Below, piece after piece: positions 1 through 6,488 of a stretch of DNA of 11,665 nucleotides. This stretch comes from Acidimicrobiia bacterium (GTDB lineage: Bacteria; Actinomycetota; Acidimicrobiia; UBA5794; JAOTWH01), in the NCBI GenBank assembly GCA_029863035.1, contig JAOTWH010000054.1, positions 1-11,665 on the forward strand, read 5' to 3'. The notes below the pieces were generated by a model. That model was given only the letters and a program-made list of their open reading frames with translations, ran no database searches and was not told the DNA's origin. Both the position numbers and the translations under genes were made by a program. Numbering within the stretch: the stretch's first letter is position 1; each line of letters opens with the position of its first letter.

Positions 1-583
1 CGCGCTCGCCCATTACTTGCTAGCCGACGAGCCGCTCCACGCCGCCAAGCTGATAGGGATGGCCCTTGCATTCGGTGGCGTTGCGGTGCTGGCGTTATCG
101 GGTGACAGCGGCCTGGCCGAGGGAGGCAATCCGGGACTGGCCATTCTGCTTGGCAGCATCGCAGTCGTCGTCCTCTCGCTCGGCGGCATCTACGCCAAGC
201 ACCACGCCGGGAACTACGACGCCATCGAGCTCACCTGGGTTCAATTCGTTACAGGAACCATCGTCATCATCGTGGCGATGCTGATCGCGGAAGGCTTCCC
301 GCGATGGGGCGATATCACGGGCTACGGATGGACACTGGTGGTGTACCTGGGTCTAGCTGCCAGCTTCTTGCCTTTCGCATTGTTCTTCTGGATGCTGCGC
401 CACACGTCCGTCGGTAACGCATCGCTCGTTGGGTACCTGGTGCCAATCGTGTCTGCCACCGTCGGCGCGGTGTGGCTGAGCGAACAGCTTCAGCCCGGCA
501 TCGTGGTGGGAGGCGCTCTCATTCTGGCCGGTGTGTTGATGGCAGATCGAGCCGAGCGCACCTTCGTCGCGCCTAGGCCTTAG
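1..583 (+). CDS. EamA/DMT-family transporter, C-terminal part (5' end outside window)
   Basis: Integral membrane protein of the drug/metabolite transporter superfamily (EamA, 10-helix family). The reading frame is open from base 2 and continues upstream of the window, so the start is missing. About 193 codons are visible of the usual 280-310, covering the end of the first EamA repeat and the whole second one. The first visible residues, ALAHYLLADEPLHAAKLIG, match the end-of-repeat pattern (acidic-Pro pair, then a small-residue helix). The same pattern recurs near the C-terminus as WLSEQLQPGIVVGGALILAG. At least six hydrophobic helices are visible, with a short polar tail. The family exports amino acids, nucleotides or drugs across the inner membrane, and the substrate cannot be read from the sequence. 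The stop overlaps the stop of the convergent downstream gene by 4 bp. The family call is firm and the substrate unknown. Confidence 0.88.
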   Translation, partial: ALAHYLLADEPLHAAKLIGMALAFGGVAVLALSGDSGLAEGGNPGLAILLGSIAVVVLSLGGIYAKHHAGNYDAIELTWVQFVTGTIVIIVAMLIAEGFPRWGDITGYGWTLVVYLGLAASFLPFALFFWMLRHTSVGNASLVGYLVPIVSATVGAVWLSEQLQPGIVVGGALILAGVLMADRAERTFVAPRP

Positions 584-1272
584 GTTCGCTCGGCGGCCAC
601 GCGACTGGACGAGGCGACAGCGAAGCCCAACCACAGCGAACCTGCGCCGACCAGCAGTGTCGCCGCCAAGCCCCCACCTTCGCCAAGTCCGGTGAGCGAT
701 CCGCCGATGGCCGGTGCAATGGCTCCGATCACGATCAGGCTGTTACCCAGCACCAGTCGGCGGTTGGTGAGACGGAACCGGACGATGGTTGTCACCGCCA
801 AGCCAACCAACAGGGCTGTGCCCGAGACGTTGGCCACGAGCGCCCACAACCGAGGCGTTGCGATGCCCTCGCTCAGCCCGGCGAAAACCTCCGAGCCCGC
901 AGGCAACTGCTCGACCGGCAGAGTGGCGACAAAGTCTGCTCCCAGCGTGGCAGCCCCGGCGCCGGCACCGAACGCGGCGAAGAAGACAAGCAGCGCCATT
1001 CCCCACCGCCCACCTACCACCAGGAAGGCTGCTCCCAGTGCCAGGAACGGCACATTGAGAATGGCACCGAACAGATAGAACACTCGAAAAGACCCGTCTG
1101 ACCATCCCGAGGTGAGGCCCCACCACAGCGCCCAGGTCGCCAGCGAGTACATGAACATGGCGACCGACCATGCAGCAACGTGCGGCCGCGGTCTGCGAAG
1201 GTGCGAAGCGACGAGGGTTGCCGTGAACCCTGAGGCGACCAGCGCAGCCGCAAATGACAGGACCGAATCCAC
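580..1272 (-). CDS. Seven-helix integral membrane protein of unknown function
   Basis: A 230-residue, very hydrophobic protein that I cannot assign to a named family. Seven membrane segments are visible at about residues 4-23, 33-52, 64-86, 90-112, 142-164, 173-196 and 200-221. Basic clusters follow helix 1 (HLRRPRPH) and helix 5 (RFRLTNRR), which suggests these loops face the cytoplasm. Between helices 2 and 3 is a Trp/Gly-rich stretch (WALWWGLTSGWSDGSFRVFY) leading into a helix with an NVP motif, probably the most conserved part. There is no enzymatic motif and no signal peptide beyond helix 1. The start is GTG, chosen because a TANNNT hexamer lies 6 nt upstream and no Shine-Dalgarno is present. 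It is transcribed divergently from the ABC operon and convergently with the EamA gene (4-bp tail overlap). Codon use matches its neighbours, so the gene looks real. Confidence 0.75.
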   Translation of the reverse strand: MDSVLSFAAALVASGFTATLVASHLRRPRPHVAAWSVAMFMYSLATWALWWGLTSGWSDGSFRVFYLFGAILNVPFLALGAAFLVVGGRWGMALLVFFAAFGAGAGAATLGADFVATLPVEQLPAGSEVFAGLSEGIATPRLWALVANVSGTALLVGLAVTTIVRFRLTNRRLVLGNSLIVIGAIAPAIGGSLTGLGEGGGLAATLLVGAGSLWLGFAVASSSRVAAERT

Positions 1273-1278
1273 CCGGCG

Positions 1279-1308
1279 AACCTATACGGCGCGCCCCAGC
1301 GGGGCCAA
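1279..1308 (-). promoter_or_regulatory. Leaderless-type promoter of the seven-helix membrane protein gene
   Basis: On the minus strand TTGGCC (1308-1303) is followed after 18 nt by TAGGTT (1284-1279), and the GTG start comes 6 nt later. This fits a sigma70-type -35/-10 pair with the transcript starting at or next to the initiation codon. No Shine-Dalgarno is present between hexamer and start. Inferred from pattern only. Confidence 0.5.
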
Positions 1309-1320
1309 GTTCGCAGTCGC

Positions 1321-1326
1321 TAGCTT
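1321..1326 (+). promoter_or_regulatory. -10 hexamer of the ABC operon, leaderless spacing
   Basis: TAGCTT fits TANNNT and ends exactly 6 nt before the GTG start of the first ABC ATPase gene, with no ribosome binding site between. The spacing is the same as for the divergent gene on the other strand. I see no convincing -35 at the expected distance. The rest of the 60-bp divergent gap (1273-1332) is GC-rich with no further clear operator. Confidence 0.5.
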
Positions 1327-1332
1327 TCGACT

Positions 1333-2256
1333 GTGACCGACTCGATCGTGACGACCAAGGGCCTGTCTTTCGCCTACGGCGACATAGTGGCGTTGAGCGA
1401 CGTCACCCTTGAAGTACCACAGGGAACCGTCGGCCTGGTGGGCGCCAACGGGGCAGGCAAGACGACACTCATCAAATTGCTTCTAGGCATCCTTCCTTCG
1501 GCCGACGGCAGCATCGACGTCCTTGGGCATTCGGTTAACACCGATCGACTAGCTGTCCGCTCCCAGGTTGGATTCATGCCGGAGGGCGACTGCATGCCGA
1601 AGGACCAGAGCGCGGCAGACTTCATCGGGTACGCCGCCGAATTGGCCGGCCTGCCTACCAGGGCGGCTCGCCAGCGCGCCTCCGACGTTCTCACCCTGGT
1701 TGGTCTGCACGAAGAGCGCTTTCGCCGGATGGTGGAGTTCTCCACCGGCATGATGCAACGGGCCAAGATGGCCCAAGCGCTGGTACATGACCCAACGCTG
1801 GTATTGCTAGACGAACCAACCGCCGGCCTTGACCCCGAAGGCCGTGAGGACATGCTGGATCTGATCGAGCGGCTCCACGGATTCGGCATCAGCGTGCTGG
1901 TCTCATCCCATGTGCTCACCGATATCGAACGCACGTGCGATTGGGTGGTGATGCTCGATGGCGGCAAGGTGCTGCGGTCCGAGCCGATATCCGCTCTCTC
2001 CCAAACGGGGGTGGTCGAGCTCGAGCTCTTCGAGGATCCAGCCCCAGTTGGCGACGCCTTGCAGCGCGCAGGTGCCGAGGTCCGAATCGACGGAACACGG
2101 CTCCTGGTGCAGGTGGCCGCTGGGGACCCCTTCTCCTTGATACAGGACGCGCTTGTCTCCTCTGGTGCCGGGGTGCGGCGGCTGGGCGCAAGATCAACTT
2201 CGCTCGAAGACATCTTCCTGCGGGAGGGGTCCGAGACAGGGGAGGGTTCGAAGTGA
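1333..2256 (+). CDS. ABC-2 type transporter ATP-binding protein (first ATPase of the operon)
   Basis: Cytoplasmic ATPase subunit of an ABC-2 type exporter, 307 residues, the normal length for this class (nucleotide-binding domain plus a C-terminal extension). Visible motifs are Walker A GANGAGKTT at 37-45, a Q-loop region VGFMPE at 79-84 with Glu where many ABC proteins have Gln (common in this exporter class), an ABC signature FSTGMMQR at 136-143 (degenerate LSGGQ), Walker B LVLLDEP at 156-162 with catalytic Glu161, D-loop AGLDP at 164-168, and switch His193 in VSSH. Residues about 215-300 form the small C-terminal domain typical of DrrA-like ATPases, ending in the usual LEDIFL. The start is GTG. 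Its stop overlaps the GTG of the permease gene (GTGA), so the two are translationally coupled and presumably form one transporter. The substrate is unknown. Confidence 0.93.
   Translation: MTDSIVTTKGLSFAYGDIVALSDVTLEVPQGTVGLVGANGAGKTTLIKLLLGILPSADGSIDVLGHSVNTDRLAVRSQVGFMPEGDCMPKDQSAADFIGYAAELAGLPTRAARQRASDVLTLVGLHEERFRRMVEFSTGMMQRAKMAQALVHDPTLVLLDEPTAGLDPEGREDMLDLIERLHGFGISVLVSSHVLTDIERTCDWVVMLDGGKVLRSEPISALSQTGVVELELFEDPAPVGDALQRAGAEVRIDGTRLLVQVAAGDPFSLIQDALVSSGAGVRRLGARSTSLEDIFLREGSETGEGSK
2239..2246 (+). promoter_or_regulatory. Ribosome binding site of the first ABC permease
   Basis: GGGGAGGG lies 6 nt upstream of the GTG at 2253, inside the end of the preceding gene. This purine block, together with the GTGA stop/start overlap, decides the permease start. 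The frame is also open further upstream, but that part reads through the coding region of the ATPase in another frame. Confidence 0.7.
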
Positions 2257-3131
2257 CCGACCGCGGCCAAGTTTTCGACCTCGGCTACAAGCCATACGAA
2301 GGCGAGCGGCTCGGCAGGTCGGGGGCTGTTCCAGCCATCTACCGCGACGGCTTGCGCCGAGTCCTCGGATTCAGAAGAAGGGCCCGCAGCAAGATCGTGC
2401 CGTGGTCTCTCATCGCGCTTGCCCTCTTCCCCGCCATCATCTTCGTCACCTTGAGCGTCTTCCTCGCCGACTTCGGCGCGGACGCAGACCTCGAGTTCTT
2501 TACCGCTCCGCAGTACTTCGAGCTGCTGTCAGTCGTCACGATCCTGTTCATCGCGCTCGCTGCTTCCGAGTTGCTGGTGCCGGACAGGATCTACGGGACG
2601 CTATCGGTCTATGCCTCTCGACCCCTCAACATGTGGGATTACATCGCGGCCAGGGCAGCGTCGTTGGCGACCGTCATCGTTGGTTTCCTGCTGGTCCCTC
2701 AGGTCCTCTTGCTGGTCGGACAAGGTGCGGTGGCCAACGAGGGTTTCTTCTCCTACGTCGGGGATCACTCCGACGACCTGTGGAAGTCTGCGCTGACCGC
2801 TCTGGTCTACCTAATCGCCTATGCGCCGCTGGCCTTCTTGATCGCATCGCTCGCCCAGAAGCCATCCTTCGCCACCGGCATATATGCCGGCGTCATGTTC
2901 GTTGGGTCGGGGGCAACATCGGGCCTGGTCGATTCGGGCAACGACATCTTCGCGCTGGCGGCTCTCGATCACCACCCCCGCTATCTGAGAGACGCGATAT
3001 TCGACTCCAACATCCAAGCGTGGATACCGGAGCGCGCCGGGTTCGATGAGTGGGTGTCGCTGGTTGTGATCGTGGTGGTTGCCGCCATCTCGTTGCTCTT
3101 CATCGCCAGGCGTTACCGAGTGCTGCTATGA
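2253..3131 (+). CDS. ABC-2 type transporter permease (first permease of the operon)
   Basis: Membrane subunit, 292 residues, pairing with the preceding ATPase. A polar N-terminus contains DLGYKPYEGERLGR at about residues 8-21, a short motif common in actinobacterial ABC-2 permeases just before the first helix. About six hydrophobic segments follow: near residues 50-72, 90-110, 128-154 (which also carries a short polar turn), 178-200, 208-228 and 267-287. A long hydrophilic stretch, roughly 230-265 (HHPRYLRDAIFDSNIQAWIPE), precedes the last helix. The protein ends in a basic cytoplasmic tail (ARRYRVLL). The GTG start is supported by a Shine-Dalgarno and by the 4-bp overlap with the upstream stop. 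It overlaps the next gene by ATGA. The permease class is clear from architecture and context; the substrate is not known. Confidence 0.88.
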   Translation: MTDRGQVFDLGYKPYEGERLGRSGAVPAIYRDGLRRVLGFRRRARSKIVPWSLIALALFPAIIFVTLSVFLADFGADADLEFFTAPQYFELLSVVTILFIALAASELLVPDRIYGTLSVYASRPLNMWDYIAARAASLATVIVGFLLVPQVLLLVGQGAVANEGFFSYVGDHSDDLWKSALTALVYLIAYAPLAFLIASLAQKPSFATGIYAGVMFVGSGATSGLVDSGNDIFALAALDHHPRYLRDAIFDSNIQAWIPERAGFDEWVSLVVIVVVAAISLLFIARRYRVLL

Positions 3132-4069
3132 CGACGTCACCCGCCTTCGCTGCCAACCCCACCGTGGCGGTCGATAGCGTCTCGAAATGGTTCGGCCAAA
3201 AGGTCGCCGTATCCGATGTGAGCTGCTCATTCGGGCCAGGCATCACCGGCATCCTTGGTCCCAACGGCGCCGGCAAGACAACCCTGCTGAGGATGCTGTC
3301 TGGCCTCCTTGTGCCATCGGAAGGGTCCATCGCTATCGAGGGCGACTCCCCTCGCGCTGACACCGATGTCTACCGACGCTTCGGATTGGTCCCGGAGGAA
3401 AGCGCCGTATACGGGTTCCTCACAGCTCGCGCATTCGTGGAGGCAGCGGCCGTGCTGTCTGGAATGAGCGACCCTCGAGCTGCGGCGGAGCGAGCGATTG
3501 AAACCGTCAACCTGTCTGCGTCCGCCGAACGTGAGATCGGCGAGTTCTCCAAAGGAATGCGGCAGCGGATCAAGGTGGCTGCGGCGCTGGTGCACGACCC
3601 AGACATACTCGTGCTGGACGAGCCGCTCAACGGAACCGACCCGGTACAGCGTGCGCAGCTGATCGACACATTCCGCCGACTCGGTGCCGAGGGTCGCACC
3701 TTGATCGTGTCTTCTCATGTGTTGGCAGAGGTTGAGCGGCTGGCCGACCGGGTCCTGGCCATGGTCGACGGCAAGTTGGCGGCGGCGGGCAGCGTTGAAG
3801 CCATTCGGGCGGCGATGTCGGATATCCCCTTCAAGGTGAGGGTGGAGGTTGATGACCCGCGCCGGCTAGGAGCGGCGCTCATGGCCGCCGATTACGTCAG
3901 GTCGGTGACCATTGAAGACGGCCGGGTACACCTCGAGTCGCTCGATCTTTCGGCATTGGGTCACGACCTTCCTCGGCTCACCGTCGATCTCGGTATCCGA
4001 CTTACCGCAGTCGAACCGGAGGACGAATCTCTCGAGAGCGTCTTCCGTTACCTGGTGAGGCGTAGATGA
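3128..4069 (+). CDS. ABC-2 type transporter ATP-binding protein (second ATPase of the operon)
   Basis: A second, clearly different ATPase of 313 residues. Walker A is GPNGAGKTT at 44-52, the Q-loop region is FGLVPEES at 85-92 with Glu in the Gln position, the signature is FSKGMRQR at 140-147, Walker B is ILVLDEP at 160-166 with catalytic Glu165, the D-loop is the unusual NGTDP (168-172) instead of AGLDP, and the switch His is 197 in VSSH. A C-terminal domain of about 95 residues ends in LESVFRYLVRRR, the same kind of tail as in the first ATPase. The ATG start overlaps the stop of the preceding permease (ATGA). Weak upstream Shine-Dalgarno suggests reliance on translational coupling. The two ATPases could form a heterodimer on a joint channel or serve two separate transporters; the sequence does not decide. 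Confidence 0.93.
   Translation: MTTSPAFAANPTVAVDSVSKWFGQKVAVSDVSCSFGPGITGILGPNGAGKTTLLRMLSGLLVPSEGSIAIEGDSPRADTDVYRRFGLVPEESAVYGFLTARAFVEAAAVLSGMSDPRAAAERAIETVNLSASAEREIGEFSKGMRQRIKVAAALVHDPDILVLDEPLNGTDPVQRAQLIDTFRRLGAEGRTLIVSSHVLAEVERLADRVLAMVDGKLAAAGSVEAIRAAMSDIPFKVRVEVDDPRRLGAALMAADYVRSVTIEDGRVHLESLDLSALGHDLPRLTVDLGIRLTAVEPEDESLESVFRYLVRRR
4054..4060 (+). promoter_or_regulatory. Ribosome binding site of the second ABC permease
   Basis: GGTGAGG lies 5 nt upstream of the ATG at 4066, within the last codons of the second ATPase gene. It supports that start and coupled translation across the ATGA overlap. Confidence 0.55.
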
Positions 4070-4812
4070 AGGCTTTCCTGCTCATCGTTCGCCTAACTGT
4101 GCGCCAGCTCCTTGGCGGCAAGCGGATCTGGGCGCTGGGTGCCTTGGCAGCGCTGCCGGCGGTTGTCATGTTCTTCGGAGGCCGTGACCGCACCGCCGAA
4201 GACGCGTTCGAGTTCTTCCACGAGGCACCCTTGGCAACGATGTTCCTCGTGGTGTTGCCCATCATTCCTCTCATCCTGGGAGCTGCTGCACTTGGCGACG
4301 AGAGGCGCCAACACACGCTGTCGTTCATCGCGCTGAGGCCGCTTCCCAGATGGAACATCGTCGTGGCCAAACTGACCGGAGCCTGGGTAGCCAGTTTTGC
4401 CGTCACGGGATCTGGGTCGTTGTTGTTGGCCGTGGCGCTCGGCACATCCGGCGGTGGATGGGGACCGACCCTCCCCGTCGTGCTGGGGGCGGCGATCTCG
4501 ACCCTGGCCTACGCCGCGCTCTTCATCGTCCTCGGCTATCTGTTCGAACGGGCCGTGATCTTCGGATTGGCGTACATCTTCTTGTGGGAGGCGGTGTTCA
4601 CCTCGTCGGCCCCCGGCCTGGCGCCAGCCTCGTTGGGTCGGATAGGGCTTTCGGCATACGCCGCGCTAGTTGATGGCGCGCCTCGATTGCTAGCAGATCC
4701 CCTCGGCAGCCTCGCTCCCGGGGCCGGCGGGGCCATCCTCAAGACAGCCTTTCTCGCTGCGCTAGTTGTGGCTGGGCTGAGCCGCCTATTCGTGAAGCGC
4801 GACCTCGTCTAA
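4066..4812 (+). CDS. ABC-2 type transporter permease (second permease of the operon)
   Basis: Hydrophobic membrane subunit of 248 residues, shorter than the first permease. After a basic N-terminus (MKAFLLIVRLTVRQLLGGKR) come helices near residues 22-38, 58-80, 103-127, 132-158 (probably two), 164-185 and 222-242. A short amphipathic loop (ALGDERRQHTLSFIALRPL) sits between the second and third helices; a loop of this kind, with an acidic-Arg pair and a following Thr/Leu helix, is typical of ABC-2 permeases, where it contacts the ATPase. It ends with a basic tail (RLFVKRDLV). The ATG overlaps the preceding stop (ATGA). It closes the four-gene operon: a 41-bp gap follows and the next gene has its own -10-like hexamer. 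No recognisable terminator lies in that gap. Confidence 0.86.
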   Translation: MKAFLLIVRLTVRQLLGGKRIWALGALAALPAVVMFFGGRDRTAEDAFEFFHEAPLATMFLVVLPIIPLILGAAALGDERRQHTLSFIALRPLPRWNIVVAKLTGAWVASFAVTGSGSLLLAVALGTSGGGWGPTLPVVLGAAISTLAYAALFIVLGYLFERAVIFGLAYIFLWEAVFTSSAPGLAPASLGRIGLSAYAALVDGAPRLLADPLGSLAPGAGGAILKTAFLAALVVAGLSRLFVKRDLV

Positions 4813-4824
4813 CCAAGTGAGCCA

Positions 4825-4844
4825 GTGCGGCAGGTCCGTGCGGC
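4825..4844 (+). repeat. 7-bp direct repeat upstream of the murJ-family gene
   Basis: GTGCGGC occurs at 4825-4831 and again at 4838-4844, 13 bp apart start to start, directly before the TAAGTT hexamer. Such a repeat could be a tandem operator half-site or chance in GC-rich DNA. I see no further support. Confidence 0.25.
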
Positions 4845-4850
4845 TAAGTT
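4845..4850 (+). promoter_or_regulatory. -10 hexamer of the murJ-family gene
   Basis: TAAGTT fits TANNNT. It ends 3 nt before the GTG at 4854 and 9 nt before an in-frame GTG at 4860. A transcript starting 6-7 nt after the hexamer would begin between the two, so a leaderless message would favour the second GTG or a start very close to it. No Shine-Dalgarno is seen for either. Confidence 0.45.
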
Positions 4851-4853
4851 GAC

Positions 4854-6488
4854 GTGGAAGTGAGCTCTCGCTCCATTCTCTCCCGCTCGGTCACATCACG
4901 CATCGGTCGCGCCGCTCTCATCGTTGGAGGCGGGATCCTCCTCTCACGAGTGCTGGGCTTGGTACGCGACATGGTGTTCGCCTCTGTGCTGGGCGCCAAC
5001 ACCTTCACCGACGAGTACCAGGTTGCCTTCATCATCCCCGACTTCCTCAACTACCTGTTGGCCGGCGGATACATGGCGATCACTTTCATCCCCATCCTCA
5101 GCCGCCATCTTTCCAACGATGATGAAGAAGGGGGCTGGGCTGCATTCAGCGCGATACTGCGCCCGTTGACTGCTGGGATGCTCATCTTCGTGGCAGTCGC
5201 CATGGTGATGGCCCGTCCCGTTATCGATCTCATCGAGCCTGGGTTCACTGCGGAGCAGGTGGATCGCGCAGCCCATCTAACCCGCATCGTGTTGCCTGCT
5301 CAGGTCTTCTTCGTGGTGGGAACTCTCTTCATGGCGGTGCAGTATGCCAAGGAGAAGTTCTTCATCCCGACGCTCGCCCCCATTCTCTACAACGTCGGCA
5401 TCATCGCCGGCGGATTGCTCATCCAGGGTGACGAACCGAGTCCAGACGGTTTCGCCTGGGGAGTGCTGGGTGGTGCCATCGTCGGCAACTTCTTGATCCA
5501 GTGGTACGGGGCACATCAAGCAGGTCTCCGCATCCAACTCGGCGGAAGCTGGCGTGACCCTGCGCTCAAGGAGTACTTCGTTTTGGCCTTGCCGTTGATG
5601 CTCGGCCAGTCACTAGTGCTGTTGGATGAGCAGCTGGGCCGCAGCTTCGGATCGCTGGCCGATTCGGACGGCTCCATCTCCTGGCTCCAATACGGTAGAC
5701 GAACCATGCTGGTGCCGGTCGGCGTGATCGCGCAGGCTGCTGGTGTTGCGGCCTACCCCTACTTCGCGCGTCTCGCGGTTGAAGGCCGGGTGAGAACTTT
5801 GGCAGCGACGATGTCGGCGGCGGTGAGACGGGTGGTGGTTCTCTCCGTCGGGGCAACGGCCGCGCTGGCAGCCTTGTCGCTCCCGGTTATCACGATCCTC
5901 TACCAGCGGGGGGATTGGACGGCTGCCGACAGCGCAGCCACGGCGGGCACGTTGCTGTTCTTCTCCCTTGGCATCCCGCTGTGGGGAGCACAACAGCTCT
6001 ACGCCAGGGGGTTCTACGCCCAGCGCAAGATGTGGACGCCGGTCATAATCGGAACAGTGGCAACCCTCGTCGCTCTTCCGATCTATTGGGGGCTACTCGA
6101 AGCGTTCGGTGTATCAGGACTTGCCCTGGCTTCAACAGTGGCCCTGGCCGGCTACACCGCTGCCCTTGGCTTCGCATGGCATCGCAGCACCGGGTGGGAG
6201 TACTTCGGGCCCATCCGCCGCGCCATCGCCCGAGCCGTCCCCATCGCGGCCTTAGCCGGGTTCGGCGCCTGGGGCACGGCCGAGCTGATCATGAGGTCGG
6301 TGGACTCGATCACCGTTGGGTCTGTGTTCGCCGTCCTCGTTGGCTCGGCGGTATTGGTAGCGATAGTGGTCGCCGCGGTGAGCGCCATCGGCTACATCGG
6401 CGTCATCGGCGCACCCCGCGCCGACTACGCCGATGAACCTGACACCTCCGCTGCCACCGCAGAGGAGGAACTCGGTCCGGAGTCTTAG
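4854..6488 (+). CDS. murJ: MurJ/MviN-family lipid flippase (MOP superfamily)
   Basis: Polytopic inner-membrane protein, 544 residues, a normal MurJ length for 14 helices. MurJ flips lipid II outward for peptidoglycan synthesis. The N-terminal region GGGILLSRVLGLVRD (25-39) and the Asp of FTDEYQVAF (51-59) match the family signature. With a constant offset of 14, Arg32, Arg38 and Asp53 line up with E. coli Arg18, Arg24 and Asp39. The position of E. coli Arg52 is Asn66 here (IPDFLNYLLAGG, 61-72) and the nearby Glu57 is Gly. The homologue therefore belongs to a different subgroup and may carry another lipid-linked substrate. The C-terminus has a short acidic tail (EEELGPES). The start is ambiguous: GTG 4854 or GTG 4860. 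It is preceded by its own -10-like hexamer after the ABC operon, and its stop overlaps that of sodN by 4 bp (TTAG). Confidence 0.85.
   Translation: MEVSSRSILSRSVTSRIGRAALIVGGGILLSRVLGLVRDMVFASVLGANTFTDEYQVAFIIPDFLNYLLAGGYMAITFIPILSRHLSNDDEEGGWAAFSAILRPLTAGMLIFVAVAMVMARPVIDLIEPGFTAEQVDRAAHLTRIVLPAQVFFVVGTLFMAVQYAKEKFFIPTLAPILYNVGIIAGGLLIQGDEPSPDGFAWGVLGGAIVGNFLIQWYGAHQAGLRIQLGGSWRDPALKEYFVLALPLMLGQSLVLLDEQLGRSFGSLADSDGSISWLQYGRRTMLVPVGVIAQAAGVAAYPYFARLAVEGRVRTLAATMSAAVRRVVVLSVGATAALAALSLPVITILYQRGDWTAADSAATAGTLLFFSLGIPLWGAQQLYARGFYAQRKMWTPVIIGTVATLVALPIYWGLLEAFGVSGLALASTVALAGYTAALGFAWHRSTGWEYFGPIRRAIARAVPIAALAGFGAWGTAELIMRSVDSITVGSVFAVLVGSAVLVAIVVAAVSAIGYIGVIGAPRADYADEPDTSAATAEEELGPES

Noticed and set aside
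1935..2252. Upstream extension of the first permease frame
   Set aside because: The open frame reaches back to 1935 but runs over the ATPase coding sequence with Arg-rich composition. The Shine-Dalgarno and GTGA overlap support 2253.
1374..2270. 298-residue open frame on the minus strand
   Set aside because: It lies entirely antisense to the first ABC ATPase, whose Walker and signature motifs prove the plus-strand reading. Its composition (Ser/Arg/Pro-rich) is that of an antisense shadow in GC-rich DNA.
2153..3049. 298-residue open frame on the plus strand overlapping the first permease
   Set aside because: It is Arg/Pro/Ser-rich with no domain, while the overlapping frame from 2253 encodes a clear membrane protein with overlap-coupled start.
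3050..3127. Upstream extension of the second ATPase frame
   Set aside because: The extra residues overlap the last codons of the permease and precede the usual N-terminus of an ABC ATPase. The ATGA overlap supports 3128.
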